Below are positions 26,269 to 35,231 of a DNA stretch of 64,000 nt, in pieces. The stretch comes from Providencia rettgeri. Lineage in GTDB: Bacteria > Pseudomonadota > Gammaproteobacteria > Enterobacterales > Enterobacteriaceae. Position 1 is the first letter of the stretch, and each line of letters starts with the position of its first letter. Under the pieces are notes generated by a model. That model searched no databases. It was not told where the DNA came from and saw nothing but the letters and a program-made list of their open reading frames with translations. Location of the stretch: assembly GCF_001874625.1 (NCBI RefSeq), contig NZ_CP017671.1:4154001-4218000 (forward strand), given 5' to 3'. The position numbers were made by a program, and so were the translations under genes.

Positions 26269-28764
26269 TTATTGGCAAGGGATCAGGACTTTCCCCTGGT
26301 TTTTTTCGGCAATATTAGGTAAATTTAAACGACACTGATTCGCGCCACTGGCCCATTTAACAAAGTAGTTTTCTTCTGGGTTAACACCGGTCAAATAAGT
26401 CACCCCACTATCTGCGATGATGCCTACTTCCCTACCGGTATTCACTTCAATAACACTCGTCCCTAATGGTGGATAATTACCATTACTCAAGCGAATAACC
26501 GCTAAAATACGTTTCCCTTGATTTGCTTTTATTTTTTGATAACCAATCGAACCTTCGGTTAATGTTTTACCAATGATATTGTCATTAACATCAACATCAT
26601 CTGGTAATGTATTCATATCAATATATACATCTGAATTGGAGAAACTGTTCAAACTTGTCGCCACTCCAATCCCGAAACGGTTTGTCACTGACTCGCCATT
26701 ATTAATAGAAATACCAGCAACATTGTCACTATCAATCATGACTCGTGGCTCATTATTGGTTCCATTGCGGTGCATTGCTGCACCGTATTTCGTGGCTGTC
26801 ATCGAACCATACCAACTACCACCAAATGCACGATAAGAATTAATATTTTCCGTCGCGTTGACGTTTAATACGCCGTAAGGAGATGAATGCTGATAGCTAC
26901 CGCTAATATTTGGCTCTGCGCGTCCAAGTTCATGTTGAGAACCGCCAACACGCATACTCCAATAGTTGTTATTCACATTCTCGCTATAGTACGCAACAGA
27001 CTGCCCAAAACTGTGGTCATTATCAGCATATTGCGCGTCATAACTGATGGAGCTACCGCCTTCTAATGGGATAGAAAATGATAAATAAATTTGGTTATCA
27101 TCTGTCGTTTCATATTTAATTTTATTAAGTGACAATGTCCCAGAAATATTTTTAATCTGCCCAACACTAAACAATTTACTGAAACTCATCCCAAAGTTAG
27201 TTGTAGATTCACTATTCCAAAATTGATGATGTGATGCATTAAAATAAATAGTTAAATCTAATGGGCTGATATATTGATTAAAAGATGCCGTATACACGTT
27301 TTTATCGCGTCTAAAGTCCAGCGCTCCATTAGCTGCATCAATATATTGCGGCATAGTTAAAAATTCTTTTTCAGAGAACTTATAGCCAGCGAATGTCACT
27401 TGGGAATTCGTAGACTCAAAGCGCTTAGAATAATTTAAACGGTAGCTATTACCTGAATAAGAACCAAAATTATCTAAGTTTGTGTGTGTGCGAGTAATAT
27501 CCAGTGAGATCGCACCAAACATATTCATATTTTGCCCAATACCAAGGTTTACAGCTTGGTAATTAGTATTATCAATAGTCGCTATTAAGCCCCCAAAAAG
27601 AGAGGTATTTCCAAATAACCCATAGGATATCTCACCCGCAATAAACCGCGGGTCGACTTTCTGCGAGCGGCCAAATGAATCGGACTGACCCACCGTAAAT
27701 TTATACAGAAATTGCCCTTGGCGAGTTAAAAACGGCAATGATGCCGCAGTCACTTGATACGTCGTTTTTGACCCATCCTCTTCCTCGATAGTCACATCTA
27801 AGGTGCCTTGTACAGCTTCTGTAATATCTTGGATATTAAATGGCCCTGGAGCTACCCTTGCTTGCTTAATCACTCGCCCATTTTGTGAAACAATCACCAT
27901 TGCATTTGTTTTTGCAATCCCTGTTACCTGTGGCGCATACCCACGCAAAGAAGGCGGTAACATGCGATTATCACTGAAAACAGAAGCACCAATAAAACGG
28001 AAACTATCAAATAGGTTTGTTTTTAAATAAGACTCCCCTAACAATACTTTCGCACCCATTTCTGGTAATGCACGAAAAGCATAAAGTTGGGTCCAATCGA
28101 AACGTTCGTTTGTTTTCCCTTGAGAACGATTATATTGATATTGATAGTCTGCACGAAAACGCCAAGCACCTAAATTGATACCAGTGGTACCATTACTACT
28201 GGCACTAAATGTTTCACTATTATTTTTAGGAGAGGAATAGTTCGCAAATAGGTTATAGTCAAGAAAAGCCCCTGTAATGCCATTCTCCCATTGAGATGGT
28301 GGAACCCAATAAGGGTCGTCATACTCTAACCAAGCTTGAGGAATAGAAAATAAGATATTTTGATTCGCCTTGTCGAAGCGATATGTAATATCTAAATTTT
28401 TAGATAGTTCAACACACTGGCCATTATTATTTTGCAGAAGTTCTTCCTTAACCTTCTTTTTTAGTGCAAAAATATCTACCATTTCTGGTGTAATGCAGAG
28501 TGTTGAATTATCTTTACTCGTTTCAATAAACTTAATTAAGTGTTGACCAGATAACTTTCGGCCATTCAACGTAATATCAGTCAGATATTCACCGGCTGGA
28601 ATAAAATCAGGGTTTGAGAACTGACTCAAGTCAATATTATCTCTGTCCTTTGCATCAATAATATTCATATTAAATTCCACAGCATTGGATATTTCTGAAA
28701 TAGAAAATGCCAATACAATAGAAAATAATATTTTATTCATTTTAAAATGAGGCAATAAAGACAT
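26269..28764 (-). CDS. Fimbrial outer-membrane usher
   Basis: An 831-residue usher: signal peptide, N-terminal chaperone-binding domain (about 35-155, VEFNMNIIDAKDRDNIDLSQF), 24-strand beta-barrel with plug, and C-terminal domains ending TYLTGVNPEENYFVKW then CRLNLPN. SLRGYAPQVTGIAKTNA followed by VIVSQNGRVIKQ is the usual usher plug motif. GGGA six bases ahead supports the start at MSLLPHFK; a frame starting 30 bases earlier is less likely. It secretes and assembles the fimbria. The cysteine pair of the N-domain (CITPEM, GQCVEL) is present. Confidence 0.92.
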   Translation of the reverse strand: MSLLPHFKMNKILFSIVLAFSISEISNAVEFNMNIIDAKDRDNIDLSQFSNPDFIPAGEYLTDITLNGRKLSGQHLIKFIETSKDNSTLCITPEMVDIFALKKKVKEELLQNNNGQCVELSKNLDITYRFDKANQNILFSIPQAWLEYDDPYWVPPSQWENGITGAFLDYNLFANYSSPKNNSETFSASSNGTTGINLGAWRFRADYQYQYNRSQGKTNERFDWTQLYAFRALPEMGAKVLLGESYLKTNLFDSFRFIGASVFSDNRMLPPSLRGYAPQVTGIAKTNAMVIVSQNGRVIKQARVAPGPFNIQDITEAVQGTLDVTIEEEDGSKTTYQVTAASLPFLTRQGQFLYKFTVGQSDSFGRSQKVDPRFIAGEISYGLFGNTSLFGGLIATIDNTNYQAVNLGIGQNMNMFGAISLDITRTHTNLDNFGSYSGNSYRLNYSKRFESTNSQVTFAGYKFSEKEFLTMPQYIDAANGALDFRRDKNVYTASFNQYISPLDLTIYFNASHHQFWNSESTTNFGMSFSKLFSVGQIKNISGTLSLNKIKYETTDDNQIYLSFSIPLEGGSSISYDAQYADNDHSFGQSVAYYSENVNNNYWSMRVGGSQHELGRAEPNISGSYQHSSPYGVLNVNATENINSYRAFGGSWYGSMTATKYGAAMHRNGTNNEPRVMIDSDNVAGISINNGESVTNRFGIGVATSLNSFSNSDVYIDMNTLPDDVDVNDNIIGKTLTEGSIGYQKIKANQGKRILAVIRLSNGNYPPLGTSVIEVNTGREVGIIADSGVTYLTGVNPEENYFVKWASGANQCRLNLPNIAEKNQGKVLIPCQ

Positions 28765-28846
28765 GGAGTTCCCTGCCAAAAAAATAAAAAGCAAATAACA
28801 AAGGAAAAATAACAGGCAAATACATGCCTGTTATTAAAAATATAAA

Positions 28847-29404
28847 TTACAGGTAGTTTAAAGCGTAAGTTGCTTGAGAAATGATACTACCTGTTTCAAC
28901 TTTGTCACCATTTGCTTCAACACGAGCACTGAATGCCAGTTTGTTTGGACCATCAGCTAATGGCATCTCAACACTTGTATCACCTACTTTCATTGTCGCA
29001 CCATCAGCGTTGATTAAACGAACACCAACACCTTTAGAAGTACCTGTATTTGCTAATAATTCTTTAGCCGTAGTGTCTGGAGTACCTGTGAAAGTGACTT
29101 TAACTTTGCTAACCGCAGGGAAAACAACTTGGTCGTTAGAATCTTTAACTTCACCTAAGTCACAGTTTTCTAAAGCAATATTGTACTGAACGCTTTGGCT
29201 AAATTTATTACCGGTTTCTAATACTTTATTTGCAACTTGGCCGAGGTCTACATTGATTGTGCCATCACCAGGAAGTGAGCAAGGTGCATTGATAACTTTA
29301 CCCGTAAAGTTAATAATACCGCTACCTTGGTCTACTGGTGCTGCATTTGCAATGCCAAATGAAGATGCGATAATTGTAGCTAATGCAATTTTGGTTAATT
29401 TCAT
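28847..29404 (-). CDS. Major fimbrial subunit
   Basis: A 185-residue type 1-like pilin with signal peptide (about 1-21, IALATIIASSFGIANA) and mature start APVDQGSGIINFTGKVINAPCSLPG. The cysteine pair (APCSL and ENCDLG) and C-terminal SQATYALNYL beta-zipper are typical. It is the first structural gene and probably the shaft subunit. A 9-bp inverted repeat 106-130 bases upstream of its start (29510-29534) and the neighbouring MrpJ-like regulator suggest transcriptional control. No invertible-element recombinase is nearby. Confidence 0.92.
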   Translation of the reverse strand: MKLTKIALATIIASSFGIANAAPVDQGSGIINFTGKVINAPCSLPGDGTINVDLGQVANKVLETGNKFSQSVQYNIALENCDLGEVKDSNDQVVFPAVSKVKVTFTGTPDTTAKELLANTGTSKGVGVRLINADGATMKVGDTSVEMPLADGPNKLAFSARVEANGDKVETGSIISQATYALNYL

Positions 29405-29509
29405 TTATATTTTCCTATAAAAAGACGACAGATGTACCAATCACCTAATAATCAAGATAATTATTAAGTTGATATTTTTTTGCTAAGAGTGTAATAAAAA
29501 AGCAGGCAT

Positions 29510-29534
29510 TTACTATATACAATAAATATAGTAA
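29510..29534. promoter_or_regulatory. Inverted repeat upstream of the major pilin gene
   Basis: TTACTATAT (29510-29518), seven-base spacer, ATATAGTAA (29526-29534): perfect 9-base arms in the leader/promoter region of the pilin gene, between the XRE regulator gene and fimbrial subunit. Could be an operator for the adjacent regulator. A second short hairpin, CATCCAT-acta-ATGGATG, lies at 29587-29604. Confidence 0.4.
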
Positions 29535-29641
29535 TACACCGTTATTAAAAATAATTATTTTTATGAAATGTGAATTTATCTTAATACATCCATACTAATG
29601 GATGGTTATTTTAGCATTTATAATTAGACTAATTTTAATAT

Positions 29642-29887
29642 TTATATATGATTATTTTCTTTATTTATAAATACATCATCAATGAAAAAACAAATCATCT
29701 CCGTTTCCAGCGCATTAGCGAGAACATGTAAATTTTCGATATTAATGTTACATTCCCCCCTTTCATAGCGTGAAATTTGTTGCTGGCTAACACCAACAAG
29801 ATTTGCCAATTCAAAACCAGAAAGCCCCAAGTGCTTTCTTCTTTTTCTAATCTCTTTTCCTACTATTCTATTAACGTTTGTCATCAA
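29642..29887 (-). CDS. MrpJ-like XRE-family regulator of fimbriae and motility
   Basis: An 81-residue protein consisting of one Cro/CI-type helix-turn-helix: GKEIRKRRKHLGLSGFELANLVGVSQQQISRYERGECNI. The SQQQISRYERG segment is the hallmark of the MrpJ group, which in Proteus represses flagellar genes while fimbriae are made. In Proteus these genes usually end the fimbrial operon; here the gene lies upstream of the pilin gene on the same strand, 237 bases away. It may regulate the operon, motility, or both. A second ATG immediately follows the first, so the protein could be one residue shorter. Confidence 0.85.
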   Translation of the reverse strand: MMTNVNRIVGKEIRKRRKHLGLSGFELANLVGVSQQQISRYERGECNINIENLHVLANALETEMICFFIDDVFINKENNHI

Positions 29888-31158
29888 CGATAGCCCAAGA
29901 TAACCTAAAATATTAAACGGCTAAACTATATAACAGATCAAAAACCTTTAGTATAATAAAATTTGTACTTACAAATGCAAATTAAAATAGAACAAATTAA
30001 TTAAAACTCGTAATTTGAGTTAATTATAAATTTCAATATATAAAAGTAAAACTGTTTCTAACGATCAATTTAATCAATTCAAGTCAGTGAAACCTATCAA
30101 TATTTGTTCATTTAAATTTAGCTTTATCACTAAGAAGAAAATCACCTAAATAATACAACTTCACTTTATTATTCATATGATATTTATAATCCTAACACGT
30201 TGATTTAAGTAAAATTAGACTATATTACAACCCATGATGGTAATATATAAAAATGAGACTCAAGTAACCTTACTTGATAGTTTCAGATGATTTTTAGGTA
30301 TTTAATAATATAGCCATTGATTAATAAGTATTTTTATATAAAAAATTATAAATTAATTTAATTTTTACATTGTTTTAGTTTATTTTAAAAAAACCATTGT
30401 CAGTGGTATTTTTATTTTTATCATTTTTTATAATGGAATTGATAGTCAATTTTCCATACTCCCATTAAGAGTGCGAAAGATAAAAAATCAGAGAATAGGT
30501 TAAAACATCTATTTTTGACTCATAAAAACCGTGTAATTCTCATTTAGCGAGTAATACTATTATCAAATAGTTAAATACCCCATTTTTTAGATTTAATAAA
30601 TTAATATTGAAAAAATAACCTTTAAATAACAATCGGTTATATTTATTTCCAAATGTAACAAAATAAGAAATATTATTGCCAGAAGAGCTATAAAAAAACA
30701 ATTTAACAAAAATAAAACATAATAATTATCACCTTAGCTGGTAAAAAGTGCATAAAATCGATGTTTATTCTTGTAAGATATCTCTTAAACAGTAAAAACC
30801 ATTCATAAAACACAGAATATGGCTGCTCCTCAATGCATTTTAGGGGAAATTCAGTGAGTCAATACTTAGAATAGCTATCACTTTCATCGTTTATTTATAA
30901 AATTCATAGCTTGGCAGAAAATATATTAGTCAATGGGTTAAACTAAGATCAATAACGCTATAAAGATATCAACACCAAGAAAAGTCTTTTTTTGAATACT
31001 GTACGAAATAATATATTTAAAAATATTTATTTATCGATATATATATTTGATAACAACTAAGGACACCCTTCCGATAACAAATAGTAATTGAACAAGAAAA
31101 TAACTCATTATTTTTTGTGCGAATAACCTGCTTTGATCTCCTTAACCAAGGAGATTCT
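29888..31158. other. Long AT-rich intergenic region
   Basis: About 1.27 kb with no credible gene on either strand; every frame is broken by frequent stops. It is strikingly AT-rich, with many A and T tracts (for example around 30330-30430 and 30590-30720). It separates the minus-strand fimbrial operon from the plus-strand nitrilase-to-desaturase cluster and must contain promoters for both. Such regions attract H-NS and often flank acquired DNA; that is inference. I found no transposase remnant or tRNA. Confidence 0.55.
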
Positions 31159-32169
31159 ATGCAAACACAATCATTACTTCGCGTTGCAACAGTGCAATTC
31201 CAACATAAACCTGGCGACAAAGCTTATAACCTAGAGCGTATTCACCATTTCATTACCCAAGCCGCAAAACAAAAAGTAAAAATACTTGTTTTGCCTGAAA
31301 TGTGCATAACTGGTTACTGGCATGTTCCTAAACTAGCTGATCCTGCCGTTTATGCGCTCAGTGAAACACTACACGATAGCCCATCATTGTCCCTAATCCG
31401 CCAGCGGGCTAAAGAATTAGATATGCTCATCGGTGTCGGGTTAATTGAAAGAGGCTTAGATGGGCAATGCTACAATACTTGGGTTGCCTGCATGCCGGAT
31501 GGGCAATACCATGCTCATCGAAAATTACATGCCTTTGAACACCCCGTTATCCATAGTGGAGATAGCTATACGGTATTCGATACCCCATGGGGGGTTAAAG
31601 CGGGGATCTTAATTTGCTGGGATAATAATTTGATAGAAAACCCGCGGATCAACGCACTGCTAGGTGCTGATATTATTCTTGCTCCCCATCAAACAGGAGG
31701 AACTCATTCAAGTAGCCCATATGGAATGAAACCACTCGACCTGAACCTTTGGGAAAATAGGCAAAATAACCCACAAGCATTATTTGATGCATTTCAAGGG
31801 GAACATGGGCGTGGATGGCTGATGCGCTGGCTACCAGCTAGAGCCCATGATAACGGTGTGTTTTACCTATTCAGTAATGGCGTAGGTTTAGATGATGATG
31901 AAATTCGTACTGGAAATGCGATGATAATTGACCCTTATGGGCGGATTATCAACGAAAGCTTAGCCATTGACGATGATATGGTCATTGCGGATCTTGACCT
32001 CAACTTACTGCCAACATCAAGTGGTCGACGTTGGCTAACGGGAAGACGGCCAGAACTTTACCGAATGATCAATGAAACAATAGGCAATGAAACGGATATT
32101 CGTCGTGTTCGTTTTGCTTGCCAGACACCACCTTCAGTGCCTAACCCAAGTAAAAGCACTAAACCATAA
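31159..32169 (+). CDS. Nitrilase-superfamily carbon-nitrogen hydrolase
   Basis: A 336-residue CN-hydrolase. The Glu-Lys-Cys catalytic triad is visible: Glu47 (LPEMCITGYW), Lys122 (HRKLHAF) and Cys153 (ILICWDNN). These enzymes cleave amides, N-carbamoyl groups or nitriles in the cytoplasm; the exact substrate is not evident. I start at the ATG preceded by AAGGAG at five bases, rather than an in-frame start 42 bases upstream. It is followed by a 14-bp hairpin and a LysR gene in the same direction, and could belong to the neighbouring acyl-product cluster or be an independent catabolic gene. Confidence 0.88.
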   Translation: MQTQSLLRVATVQFQHKPGDKAYNLERIHHFITQAAKQKVKILVLPEMCITGYWHVPKLADPAVYALSETLHDSPSLSLIRQRAKELDMLIGVGLIERGLDGQCYNTWVACMPDGQYHAHRKLHAFEHPVIHSGDSYTVFDTPWGVKAGILICWDNNLIENPRINALLGADIILAPHQTGGTHSSSPYGMKPLDLNLWENRQNNPQALFDAFQGEHGRGWLMRWLPARAHDNGVFYLFSNGVGLDDDEIRTGNAMIIDPYGRIINESLAIDDDMVIADLDLNLLPTSSGRRWLTGRRPELYRMINETIGNETDIRRVRFACQTPPSVPNPSKSTKP

Positions 32170-32176
32170 GACCGGA

Positions 32177-32218
32177 AACTCTATAGTATCTTATTAATAA
32201 GGTGGATATTATAGAGTT
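32177..32218. other. Long hairpin between nitrilase and LysR genes
   Basis: AACTCTATAGTATC (32177-32190) and GATATTATAGAGTT (32205-32218) pair over 14 bases with a single G-T wobble and a 14-base loop. No T-tract follows on the plus strand, so it may be a weak terminator, an mRNA-stability structure or a LysR-type dyad; the AT-rich interrupted dyad would fit the last. Confidence 0.5.
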
Positions 32219-32254
32219 AATACATTTCAACTAAGAGGTGTGCAGCAAACCATA

Positions 32255-33172
32255 ATGGATACTCGGCTTCTTCGTGCATTTATTACCCTCGCTGATACGG
32301 CAAACTATCGTGAAGCCGCGTCACGCCTCTGTATTAGCCAACCGGCTTTAACAAAGCAAATAAAATTATTAGAAAACCAATTAGGTATAATATTATTTCA
32401 GCGTGGTCGCCACGGTGCTGTACTCACCGAATCGGGCCAAGCATTATTACCTTATGCAAAACAAGCTATTAGCCAAATAATGGAGTTGCTTAACCAAGCT
32501 ATCGCTCTTGGAGAAAAACCACCATTGTCCTTAAATGTCGGCTTTGGGATTTCAACTTTTCAGGAAGCTTCTTTTTTTGTTGCACGGCTTCGTGAAAAAT
32601 TACCTAATATTGCGATTCAACTAGATGATATGCCCTCCCATGAAATGGAAAAACAGCTTCAAGAACATCAACTGCATATTGCCTTTACTCGCCACCTTGA
32701 TACAGCCGCTACAAAAACACTTACAAGCCAGAAATTAAAACAGGAAGTACTCGCTCTTGCTATAGCCCAAGGTCATCAGAAGAAAAGCACAATAAATGAC
32801 TACTTAGCGCAATATCCATTACTCACATTGCGAGCTCAACGCGGTTTAGGTCTATATCAGCAAATTCAGCGCTACCTGCAATCTGAGGGGGTTAAAATTA
32901 CCCCATTGCAGGAAGCTAATGATATTCAGACTCTTATTGCATTGGTTGCCGCTAAAGTAGGCGTAAGCCTTGTTCCATACAGTGCGAGGCATATTAGCCG
33001 GGAAGATATCTGCTTTATTCCTATTCAACATCACAAGCAAGCCCAATGGCAAATTGACGTTGTTTGGCAATCGTCATTACCTAAAGCATGGCAAACAGTT
33101 ATTTACGCGCTAATTGACGAGGTTCATAAAGAGTTTACCGATAACAATAACTCCATAATTCCTATATATTAA
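32255..33172 (+). CDS. LysR-family transcriptional regulator
   Basis: A 305-residue LTTR. N-terminal winged helix: LLRAFITLADTANYREAASRLCISQPALTKQIKLLENQLGIILFQRGR is the canonical recognition segment; the rest is the periplasmic-binding-like co-inducer domain. The start is set at MDTRLLRAF, although AAGAGG is rather far (about 16 bases) and a GTG 15 bases earlier is possible. It is co-directional with and 56 bases ahead of the ketosynthase operon, and could be the pathway-specific activator for it, for the nitrilase, or both. Confidence 0.88.
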   Translation: MDTRLLRAFITLADTANYREAASRLCISQPALTKQIKLLENQLGIILFQRGRHGAVLTESGQALLPYAKQAISQIMELLNQAIALGEKPPLSLNVGFGISTFQEASFFVARLREKLPNIAIQLDDMPSHEMEKQLQEHQLHIAFTRHLDTAATKTLTSQKLKQEVLALAIAQGHQKKSTINDYLAQYPLLTLRAQRGLGLYQQIQRYLQSEGVKITPLQEANDIQTLIALVAAKVGVSLVPYSARHISREDICFIPIQHHKQAQWQIDVVWQSSLPKAWQTVIYALIDEVHKEFTDNNNSIIPIY

Positions 33173-33228
33173 ATGGTAGAACTCTGATATTTATTACCCC
33201 CATCTTTGTTAGATAGGCACTACTTTAT

Positions 33229-34227
33229 ATGTCTGGTAATAGCTTAATCACCCCACTTAAAATCATAGCTTCTGGTGTAGCACTGCCTAAGAATAAAATT
33301 TTTTCTTCAATGCTTGATGAAAAACTCAATAAATCGATAGGGTTTGTTGAAAAACATTCAGGCATTGAATACCGCTATCATGCCAGTAATACTGATTCGC
33401 AAGCCGAGCTGGCAGCTCAGGCGATCCAAAACACACTGGACGCTAGTCATATCAATCCTCAAAGTATTGATATGCTAATAAATGCCTCTGCTATCCCTGT
33501 TCAAGCGTTACCCTGCTCCGCAGCGCATATCCTGGAGCAATCAAACTTAAGGGAAGGCATTGCATGCTTTGATGTCAATGCCAGTTGTATTAGTTTTATT
33601 ACCGCATTACAAGTTGCCGCGGGCTTACTCGCAACCAGTGCTTATCAGCGAATTGCTATCGTCTCTGCAGATATTGCTTCACGGGGAATTGATTGGCAGG
33701 ACAAGGAATCATCATTGATTTTTGGGGATGGTGCAGCTTGTGTGATCGTTGAAAAAGGCGATGGAACTAGCGGTATTATTTCTTATACCCATACAACTTA
33801 TACTGCTGGCATTGATTTTTGTGAAATCCGAGCTGGCGGTACAAGGCGTAATCCGCGTTCAGGTATGACTGAGGATGATTTCCTTTTCCATATGCAAGGT
33901 AAAAAACTATTCCGCTTAGCCTCCTCTTTAATTGAAGACTTTATGCAACAGGTTTTTCATGAATCAGGCTTACAACTCAAGCAAATAGAGACAGTTATTC
34001 CACACCAAGCTAGTCATTTATCGTTAGAGCATATGCGCCAACGTGTCGGGGTAACAACAGACCAATTGATTGATATCTATCGATATCGTGGTAACCAAGT
34101 CGCAGCATCTATCCCCTCAGCATTACATGAGGCGATTATTAGCGGTCGGTTTTATGAAAAGCAAAGTGCAATGTTAATCGGAACAGCAGCAGGATTAGCA
34201 CTATGTGCAATGGTACTTATCCCGTGA
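33229..34227 (+). CDS. FabH/OleA-like 3-ketoacyl synthase III
   Basis: A 332-residue thiolase-fold ketosynthase. The catalytic triad is Cys120 (DVNASCISF), His259 (VIPHQAS) and Asn289 (RGNQVAASIP), matching the C-H-N set of FabH and OleA. It should condense an acyl-CoA or acyl-ACP with a malonyl or second acyl unit. The genome's housekeeping fabH is expected in the plsX-fabD cluster, so this is a dedicated copy. Its stop overlaps the next gene by GTGA. The ribosome binding site is weak (AGATAGG, 11 bases before the ATG). First gene of a seven-gene translationally coupled set. Confidence 0.9.
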   Translation: MSGNSLITPLKIIASGVALPKNKIFSSMLDEKLNKSIGFVEKHSGIEYRYHASNTDSQAELAAQAIQNTLDASHINPQSIDMLINASAIPVQALPCSAAHILEQSNLREGIACFDVNASCISFITALQVAAGLLATSAYQRIAIVSADIASRGIDWQDKESSLIFGDGAACVIVEKGDGTSGIISYTHTTYTAGIDFCEIRAGGTRRNPRSGMTEDDFLFHMQGKKLFRLASSLIEDFMQQVFHESGLQLKQIETVIPHQASHLSLEHMRQRVGVTTDQLIDIYRYRGNQVAASIPSALHEAIISGRFYEKQSAMLIGTAAGLALCAMVLIP

Positions 34228-35231
34228 AAATATTAGTCACCGGCGCAACCAGTGGGCTAGGACGCAATGCTAGCGAATATTTACTGCAAAGGGGTATTGA
34301 AGTCATTGCTTGTGGTCGTAATCAACAAGCAGGTCAACAACTGAGCCAAATGGGTGCTAAATTTATTTCAGTAGAATTGGCCGATTTAACCCAGCAAGAT
34401 GCCAAAAAACTAATGGCCGGCTGTGATGCAATATGGCACTGTGCCGCACTTTCTTCGCCTTGGGGAAAGCGCCAAGACTTTGAAAAAACAAATATACATG
34501 CGACTCAAACCTTAGCAACTGCCGCTGCTGAAGCTAACGTTTCGCGCTTTATTCATATTTCTACCCCTGCAATTTATTTCAATTTCACACACCAGCAAGA
34601 TATTAGTGAATCGACGGTTAATACCCATTTTGCCAATCAATATGCAAGAACAAAATATTTAGCAGAAACCGTTATCGAACAGTGTGTGAGCCAGTTTCCA
34701 ACAACACGCTACACTATTTTACGTCCAAGGGGGTTATTTGGACCTCATGACCGTGTACTTTTACCGAGGTTATTAGCACAAATAAAATCACGCCAAGGTA
34801 AATTGATATTACCTAATGGGGGAAATAACCATTTCGACCTCACTTATGTGGGAAATGTGGTTCACAGTATGCAATTAGCGACTGTTAAAAATGGACTTAA
34901 AAGTGGAGCTGCCTACAATATCACTAATCAACAGCCTCAAGCGCTAAAGCAAACGCTTCAACAATTGTTTAGTGAATTGAATTTAAAGTGTGAAATTCGT
35001 TCTGCGCCTTACCCGTTACTGTATGGTCTGGCAACTCTTTTAGAAGCGATTGGCTATATAACAGGAAAAGAACCCTTACTGACGCGTTATAGCCTTGGAG
35101 CCGCCTATTTCACCATGACACTTGATAACCAAAAAGCACAACAAGAACTCGGTTATTACCCTTTATATACGATGCAACAAGGGGTCAAATTAACGGCGAA
35201 ATGGTTAAAACAGCAGGAGAATTTATGTTAA
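34224..35231 (+). CDS. NAD(P)-dependent epimerase/dehydrogenase (extended SDR, OleD-like)
   Basis: A 335-residue extended short-chain dehydrogenase. GATSGLG (Gly7/11/13) is the nucleotide-binding motif; the catalytic set is Ser113 (HISTPAIY), Tyr140 and Lys144 (YARTK). The C-terminal half resembles 3-beta-hydroxysteroid dehydrogenase/OleD proteins, which reduce a 2-alkyl-3-keto acid to the hydroxy acid in olefin biosynthesis. I start at the GTG inside the GTGA overlap with the ketosynthase stop; an ATG 21 bases upstream is an alternative. The next gene overlaps its 3' end. Likely reduces the ketosynthase product. Confidence 0.87.
   Translation: MKILVTGATSGLGRNASEYLLQRGIEVIACGRNQQAGQQLSQMGAKFISVELADLTQQDAKKLMAGCDAIWHCAALSSPWGKRQDFEKTNIHATQTLATAAAEANVSRFIHISTPAIYFNFTHQQDISESTVNTHFANQYARTKYLAETVIEQCVSQFPTTRYTILRPRGLFGPHDRVLLPRLLAQIKSRQGKLILPNGGNNHFDLTYVGNVVHSMQLATVKNGLKSGAAYNITNQQPQALKQTLQQLFSELNLKCEIRSAPYPLLYGLATLLEAIGYITGKEPLLTRYSLGAAYFTMTLDNQKAQQELGYYPLYTMQQGVKLTAKWLKQQENLC

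Noticed and set aside
29405-29641. Invertible promoter element of the fim/mrp type
   Set aside because: The inverted repeat arms are only nine bases apart by seven, not separated by hundreds of bases, and no tyrosine recombinase gene is present.
33229-34227. Housekeeping fabH
   Set aside because: The gene lacks the plsX-fabD-fabG neighbourhood and sits among accessory acyl-modifying enzymes, so a dedicated ketosynthase is more likely.
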